Shown here piece after piece: positions 59,122-64,000 of a stretch of DNA of 64,000 bases (the first letter of the stretch is position 1; each line of letters starts with the position of its first letter). The translations under genes were made by a program, and so were the position numbers. The DNA comes from Schistosoma mansoni (lineage: Eukaryota; Platyhelminthes; Trematoda; Strigeidida; Schistosomatidae): assembly GCF_000237925.1 (NCBI RefSeq), contig NC_031502.1, positions 29,897,266 through 29,961,265 of the forward strand, written 5' to 3'. Below the pieces are notes generated by a model. That model did not search any database, was not told where the DNA came from, and worked only from the letters and a program-made list of their open reading frames with translations.

Positions 59122-59475
59122 TGTGGATGTCGAGTCGTGGACGGACTATGATCACCACTACTATTCGATTACGCGTACAAATATGACTTGGTTCCCTTGA
59201 TAGCCCGTAAACCAGAAGGCTTTACTAGTCCAGATCAAGTATATTTATTGGCGATCTCGTGGTATCGAAATAATACCGAGACGTGCCAAAGAGTACAAGC
59301 GAACAAGCAGTGCGTGAGCAAGCTCGAACCAAACCAGGCGGTATATGGAACAAGAAGTGAAACGGATACAGTTAAACAAATACAGTAAAACAATCTCTGG
59401 TACAATTGGTTACAATAATAATAATTGTTTCTATTATTCCAATCGTGTTCTTATCGAGACTGGCCGGTCACTACA
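59122..59475 (-). repeat. 3' LTR of the gypsy element
   Basis: About 354 bp, starting TGTAGTGACC on the element strand and ending near 59122. It matches the solo LTR at 38017-38374 throughout. The adjacent inner sequence (59476-59490) is a purine-rich tract on the element strand, as expected for the plus-strand primer site. Confidence 0.85.
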
Positions 59476-60042
59476 GGAGCCCCCCGCTAGAAAGGATTTA
59501 CACTTTCGATACGTAGCGGTTTCATTCGTGGGACTGATCGCGAAACGTGCAATTGTAGGACGAAAACGTTGGCAGAACAGGGAGTGATCGTTGATCCTCG
59601 AGTTGCCACCAAAAGTCTTTGACGTAGAACGGTACCAGAAGGAACGTGCTGTATTGATTGCTTGGATTAGCATGCTACACCAGAGTGGTTTGGATCCAGA
59701 ATCTGAAGGTTGCGTTCGTAGAGGTCCGGACCAGAAACACTGCAGACGTAGGACGAAACCAGATTGAGCCAAGGAACCAGATGCGACCAGGATAACCATG
59801 TTCGGGACCAAATGTATATCATACGTATTTGGAGTCAGAGAGATCGACTGAGTGCGTTGACTATAGCGTGGGTGATCAGGCCAGCTTTCGCCAAGATTGA
59901 CTAAAGTCGACGATACCAGAACAGCGATGGTCAGAGGCGTAGGCTCGGGGTAAACAAAAAAAATGATAGAAAAAGAGAAAAGTGTAGATTTCTTGTAGTA
60001 TAGGGGTAGATTCCTATACTGTATCCGTAGTTGGTTATGAGG

Positions 60043-63000
60043 TTAGTCGAGAAAGCGTACGGGTAAGCGTACTCGGCGACCAGAACGTGAGACGGTAGTC
60101 TCGTTCGAACCTCGTGAGCCTGCAATCTCATCCGCAGTCAAGGGCGGTGTGGTCTGCAGGTCTGGACGTGAGACGGAAGTCTCGTCCGTAGACGGGGCAG
60201 ATGACACGTGCTGTTGACTGGGACGTGAGAATGAGGTCTTAGGTGCATCTAGCGTGGGATCCGAAGTAGATGTAGAAATCCCGCTAGAAGCTCTGATGGG
60301 TCTAACATTGGGTCTCGGCTTATCAGGTATAGCACTGTCATCGACGTGTGCTGGCTTGAGACGATCAATGCTGACTGTTTCGATGCGGCCACGTCGATCA
60401 ACCTTGAAGGTCTTTTCGTGACGGGAAATCACGTGAAAAGGGCCCTCGTAAGGCTGTTGTAGAGGTTTGCGTACCGAATCTACTCGTATGAAAACATGTG
60501 AACAGGTAGATAACTCTCGAGGGAGAGCGACCTGTCGATGTTGTATACGAGTTGACACCGGAGTCAGTGTTCGCATGAATGCAGACAGTCGTTGGACGTA
60601 GTCTGATTCGCCGAACTTAGTGCTGCTCCGTGGTGTGAAAAATTCCCCAGGCAGACGCAATGTCGTGCCGTAAACAAGTTCAGCGGCGGAACATTGAATA
60701 TCTGCCTTTAGACTCGTTCTGATTCCCAGGAGGACGAGCGGAAGGGTTTCGTACCAATTGTTGTTTTCGTGTGCTCGAAGAGCACTTTTAAGTTGGCGAT
60801 GAAACCGTTCAACTAAACCGTTTGATGCTGGATGGTAGGCGGTAGTGCGTATGCGTTCCGTACCAAGCAGCCGTGTTAGTGAGGAGAATAATGCGGACTC
60901 AAATTGTTGTCCTCGGTCAGTCGTGACAGTCGAGGGACAACCGTACAGAGCTATCCATCGTTCTACGAAGCGGTGAGCAAATGTCTCCGCCGTAATAGAC
61001 GTGATGGGAATAGCTTCGGGCCATCTTGTGAAACGATCAATGCACGTGAGTATGTGATCATACCCGTGCGATGGTGGTAATGGTCCTACAATGTCTATGT
61101 GAACGTGATCGAAGCGAGCATCAGGCGTAGCGAAAGTGCCAATAGGGGCAGCTACGTGCCTGTGCACTTTTGATCGTTGACATTGTAAACATTGTTTTAC
61201 CCACATACGGACATCTTTATTCATTGACGGCCAGACGTATCGTGCAGTGATGAGGCGTAGGGTGGCTGCGATACCAGGGTGAGATAAACCATGAAGGGCA
61301 TCAAAGACGAGACGGCGATAAGCGGAGGGTACGATGGGTCGAGGGAGGCCCGTGGAAGTATCGCATAGGATAGTACCAGAGCTAGTAGCTAGGGGTACTT
61401 CCCGGCATTGAAGGGACGTAGACTGTTGTGCTTCCGTGCATGAAGTATCGTTTGCTTGGGCGGCGGCCATAGCAGGTAGATCGAGCACTGGCAAAGTAAC
61501 TGCATTAAGTTGGATACGTGATAAAGCATCAGCAACACAGTTCGACTCGCCTTTGACGTGACGAAGGTCTGTCGTGAACTGGGAGATATAGTCCAAATGT
61601 CTGCACTCTCGTGGTGAGTAGCGGTCAGACTTGGTATGCAGAGCATACGTTAAGGGCTTATGGTCGGTGAATAAGATGAAATTACGACCTTCTACAGCGT
61701 GCCGGAAATGTTTGATGGCGTAGTAGGCTGCTAGCAGTTCGCGACCAAAAGCGCTATATCTCGTCTCCGTGGGAGTGAGGCGTCGTGAGAAAAATTCGAG
61801 GGGCTGCCAACTACCGGAGATATTCTGTTGCATAACGGCTCCTATGGCGAAATCCGATGCATCAACCGCTATACTAAGCGTGGTTGATGGGTCAGGATGC
61901 ACGAGAAGTGTGGCTTGAGCTAGGGCCGTTTTGATATCTGAAAATGCAGTACGTGCGGCGTCGTTCCATTCCAGTTTGCGTGGATTACCGCGAAGTAAAT
62001 CGGTTAACGGTCGTAACTGTTCTGCCGCGTGCGAAATGAAGCGTCGGTAGAAGTTGACCAAACCGAGAAATGCCTTCAGTTCCTTGAGTGTGGACGGTAC
62101 AGTGTACTCCATTATAGTACGTACTTTATCCTCACAAGGTAGAATACCCTCATGCTTAATAACATGACCTAAGAATTTTATTTCCTTCTTCCCGAGTTCA
62201 CACTTATCGGGGTTGACTATTATTCCATTATCCGAAAGGCGCTGGAATAGTAGCGTCAGGTGTTGATAATGTTCATCTACGTTTGATGATGCGATTAGCA
62301 GGTCAATAATATAGACGTGAACAAAATCTAGGTCTCGTACAATGCTATCGATAAACCTTTGGAAAGTTTGAGCAGCATTCCGTAATCCAAATGGCATTCG
62401 TAGGAACTCAAATAAACCGAAAGGAGTCGTGATAGCAGTTTTCTCTATATCTTCAAGAGCGACTGGGATCTGGTGATATGCTCGTACCAGATCGATCTTG
62501 GAAAAAATTGTCGTGCCCTTGAGTGATGCCGTGATGTCATGTATGTGGGGGATGGGATAGCTATCGAAACGTGTAGCTGTGTTTAACGCTCGGTAGTCTC
62601 CGCATGGTCTCCAACTAACCCCATCCTTTTTTCGAACCATGTGGAGAGGTGAGGCCCAAGGACTGTGAGAAGGACGAATAATACCAGTAGCTAGTAAATT
62701 GTCAAACTCACGTTTAGCGAAAGCTAATTTGTCCGGTGCCAGTCGGCGAGGTCTTGCCGTGACTGGTGGTCCGCGGGTGACTATGTGGTGTACCACACGA
62801 TTGGTCACCGATGGAGTCTCCTCGAGAGGTTTAGTTAATTTGGGGAATTTCTGAAATAAAACGTGGAATAAATCGTCACGCGAATGAAATACACCTGTGA
62901 TTCGGCACGCGTTTGTGTGGGCTTTAGAGCCCATAAAGTTGCTGTCCGACGAAATATCAATTAGCTGCAGCCTACGTGAATCGACTAGCAATTCATAGTG

Positions 63001-63084
63001 CTGTAGGAAATCGACACCGAGTACGACAGAAACTTGGGCACCCGTATCCACAAGGTACCTAGCGTTGGTGCGATAATCGTGCAC
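60043..63084 (-). CDS. pol: gypsy pol polyprotein
   Basis: A frame of 1,013 codons. Aspartic protease motif [13 protein letters not shown] near residues 11-23; reverse transcriptase with [25 protein letters not shown] and [18 protein letters not shown]; RNase H with [13 protein letters not shown] and [17 protein letters not shown]; integrase with a HHCC-type zinc finger ending CLQCQRSK, then [22 protein letters not shown] and [20 protein letters not shown]. The domain order (integrase after RNase H) is that of Ty3/gypsy. No envelope gene follows. Treated as part of a mobile element fossil. Confidence 0.9.
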   Translation of the reverse strand: MHDYRTNARYLVDTGAQVSVVLGVDFLQHYELLVDSRRLQLIDISSDSNFMGSKAHTNACRITGVFHSRDDLFHVLFQKFPKLTKPLEETPSVTNRVVHHIVTRGPPVTARPRRLAPDKLAFAKREFDNLLATGIIRPSHSPWASPLHMVRKKDGVSWRPCGDYRALNTATRFDSYPIPHIHDITASLKGTTIFSKIDLVRAYHQIPVALEDIEKTAITTPFGLFEFLRMPFGLRNAAQTFQRFIDSIVRDLDFVHVYIIDLLIASSNVDEHYQHLTLLFQRLSDNGIIVNPDKCELGKKEIKFLGHVIKHEGILPCEDKVRTIMEYTVPSTLKELKAFLGLVNFYRRFISHAAEQLRPLTDLLRGNPRKLEWNDAARTAFSDIKTALAQATLLVHPDPSTTLSIAVDASDFAIGAVMQQNISGSWQPLEFFSRRLTPTETRYSAFGRELLAAYYAIKHFRHAVEGRNFILFTDHKPLTYALHTKSDRYSPRECRHLDYISQFTTDLRHVKGESNCVADALSRIQLNAVTLPVLDLPAMAAAQANDTSCTEAQQSTSLQCREVPLATSSGTILCDTSTGLPRPIVPSAYRRLVFDALHGLSHPGIAATLRLITARYVWPSMNKDVRMWVKQCLQCQRSKVHRHVAAPIGTFATPDARFDHVHIDIVGPLPPSHGYDHILTCIDRFTRWPEAIPITSITAETFAHRFVERWIALYGCPSTVTTDRGQQFESALFSSLTRLLGTERIRTTAYHPASNGLVERFHRQLKSALRAHENNNWYETLPLVLLGIRTSLKADIQCSAAELVYGTTLRLPGEFFTPRSSTKFGESDYVQRLSAFMRTLTPVSTRIQHRQVALPRELSTCSHVFIRVDSVRKPLQQPYEGPFHVISRHEKTFKVDRRGRIETVSIDRLKPAHVDDSAIPDKPRPNVRPIRASSGISTSTSDPTLDAPKTSFSRPSQQHVSSAPSTDETSVSRPDLQTTPPLTADEIAGSRGSNETTVSRSGRRVRLPVRFLD

Positions 63085-63134
63085 GTAAAATAAACGGCCA
63101 ACCTGAGGTGAAGTGCCGGCGAGTACGGCCGAAT

Positions 63135-63971
63135 TTACTCGCCGGCTGAGAAGTTTCCCGCCTTGTATGAGCAGGGAGCTCGACTATGACGGGCACCGGC
63201 TCCGAAAGCACGGTGGAACCAGCACCAACCTGGACTCGCTTCCGAAACCGCCTTCTGGCGTGGCTTGGAAGATGCCCGCTTGGGGCGAGTCGTTACGGCT
63301 TTTCGAGATTGTGACCTGGGTCGGGGGACGTAGGGGGTTGGCACATTTGCGCGGTCTCGGAAACTGAGACGAGTATGGATACATCTGTCCCTATCCCCAT
63401 GAGCCGGAGGTCGTCTAGCATCGAGATCAACGTTAGAACGGGAAAAACTAGCAACAAAATGGTCGCCTTTGGTGTTAACTCGTGCCAGAATCTTATCTGC
63501 TATGAGGGCCACCTTGTTGAGCGGGGTGTCCTCGAGCAGAGCCGTAAGGGTTGGCTGGATACTGACTGGTAAGGCTTCGAACCACAACTCTTTGACTATC
63601 TCAGAGTCAGCTGTCATGTTTCCTGCAAGGGATTGCAGGCGCGTGAGGTGGTGGCTCGGCTTAGCATCACCCATAGGGTGACGTGCTAAAAGTGTCCTCA
63701 ATCGTTCCTCTCTTGATGGGAGGAAATGTCGAAGGATGGCATCCTTAAGACGGTCATAAACGTTTGGAACGTTGGGATTGAGGACAACCTCACGGACAGC
63801 GGTTAGGTGATCCCCGGGCAATGATTCCAAAGCGTAGGCGTACTTCTGCCTTTGATTGGTTATGCGGCGGATCTCAAATTGAGATTCCAGTGCCGCGAAC
63901 CAGACTTCTGGATCATGGGGGATGAAAGGAACAGGTCGGAAACTGATAACCTGTATCTCGGAGTCTATCAT
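63135..63971 (-). CDS. gag: gypsy gag polyprotein
   Basis: A frame of 278 codons beginning near the right edge. The N-terminal part has [20 protein letters not shown] and [16 protein letters not shown], the capsid-like part typical of CsRn1/Boudicca-type gags; a later segment, [19 protein letters not shown], also fits. The C-terminal part is Arg- and Pro-rich with a Cys/His-containing end. It lies just upstream of pol with a gap of about 50 bases between the annotated frames. Confidence 0.8.
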   Translation of the reverse strand: MIDSEIQVISFRPVPFIPHDPEVWFAALESQFEIRRITNQRQKYAYALESLPGDHLTAVREVVLNPNVPNVYDRLKDAILRHFLPSREERLRTLLARHPMGDAKPSHHLTRLQSLAGNMTADSEIVKELWFEALPVSIQPTLTALLEDTPLNKVALIADKILARVNTKGDHFVASFSRSNVDLDARRPPAHGDRDRCIHTRLSFRDRANVPTPYVPRPRSQSRKAVTTRPKRASSKPRQKAVSEASPGWCWFHRAFGAGARHSRAPCSYKAGNFSAGE

Positions 63972-64000
63972 ATTTATGTTATTCTTATCGTTATCTACCA

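Larger units (their letters stand above)
59122..64000 (-). mobile_element. Ty3/gypsy LTR retrotransposon, CsRn1/Boudicca-like, visible part looks whole
   Basis: Minus-strand element running off the right edge. Parts from 5' to 3': gag (63971-63135), pol (63084-60043, order protease, reverse transcriptase, RNase H, integrase), an untranslated stretch (60042-59476) with a purine tract next to the LTR, and the 3' LTR (59475-59122). The 5' LTR lies outside the window. The long open frames indicate a recent insertion. The placement in the CsRn1/Boudicca lineage rests on remembered similarity of gag and pol and on the LTR length of about 354 bp. Confidence 0.85.

Noticed and set aside
63113-63681. 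Plus-strand open frames opposite the gypsy gag
   Set aside because: They lie antisense to gag, have no domain and follow its codon composition.

Overview
The window looks like genomic DNA of a blood fluke (Schistosoma or a close schistosomatid relative). The evidence is AT-rich sequence, three host genes whose 5' introns are only 33-52 bp while later introns are kilobases long, and a dense load of RTE and CR1 LINEs, Penelope-like and Ty3/gypsy-like elements of the kinds known from schistosomes. I could not run any search; species and family names rest on remembered protein families.

Three conserved host genes can be read, all on the minus strand. (1) 2039-4723: the N-terminal 292 residues (five exons) of GPI ethanolamine phosphate transferase 2 (PIGG type); the rest lies beyond the left edge or in unrecognised exons. 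(2) 15185-20967: IMP4, the Brix-domain U3 snoRNP protein, with four exons found, one expected exon not found and the start codon apparently on a further upstream exon. (3) 43722-53881: a complete five-exon adenylate kinase of AK2 type (239 aa), with three introns of 33-36 bp followed by one of 9.3 kb filled with retroelements. A fourth possible host exon is at 55863-55975.

Most of the rest is mobile-element debris. 5346-6040 is the 3' end of an LTR element. 6135-10330 is a nearly full-length CR1 LINE (minus) with both ORFs open. 25340-36000 holds a cluster of decayed CR1 copies, the largest at 27880-32665 (plus). 38017-38374 is a solo LTR with 4-bp target duplications. 40150-40682 is a Penelope-like GIY-YIG endonuclease. 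47651-50872 is a full-length RTE LINE with an 11-bp target duplication, sitting inside intron 4 of AK2 and inside an older inverted repeat. 56470-58265 is a broken gypsy remnant, and 59122-64000 is a gypsy element (minus) that looks whole as far as it is visible and shares its LTR family with the solo LTR. Short RTE 3' ends and two further dispersed repeat families fill many gaps.

I see no CRISPR, operon, rRNA or convincing tRNA gene, and no sign of a coherent new multi-gene system. The most useful leads are the layered insertions in the AK2 intron, a three-copy repeat with a conserved peptide, and a few unrecognised small coding candidates.
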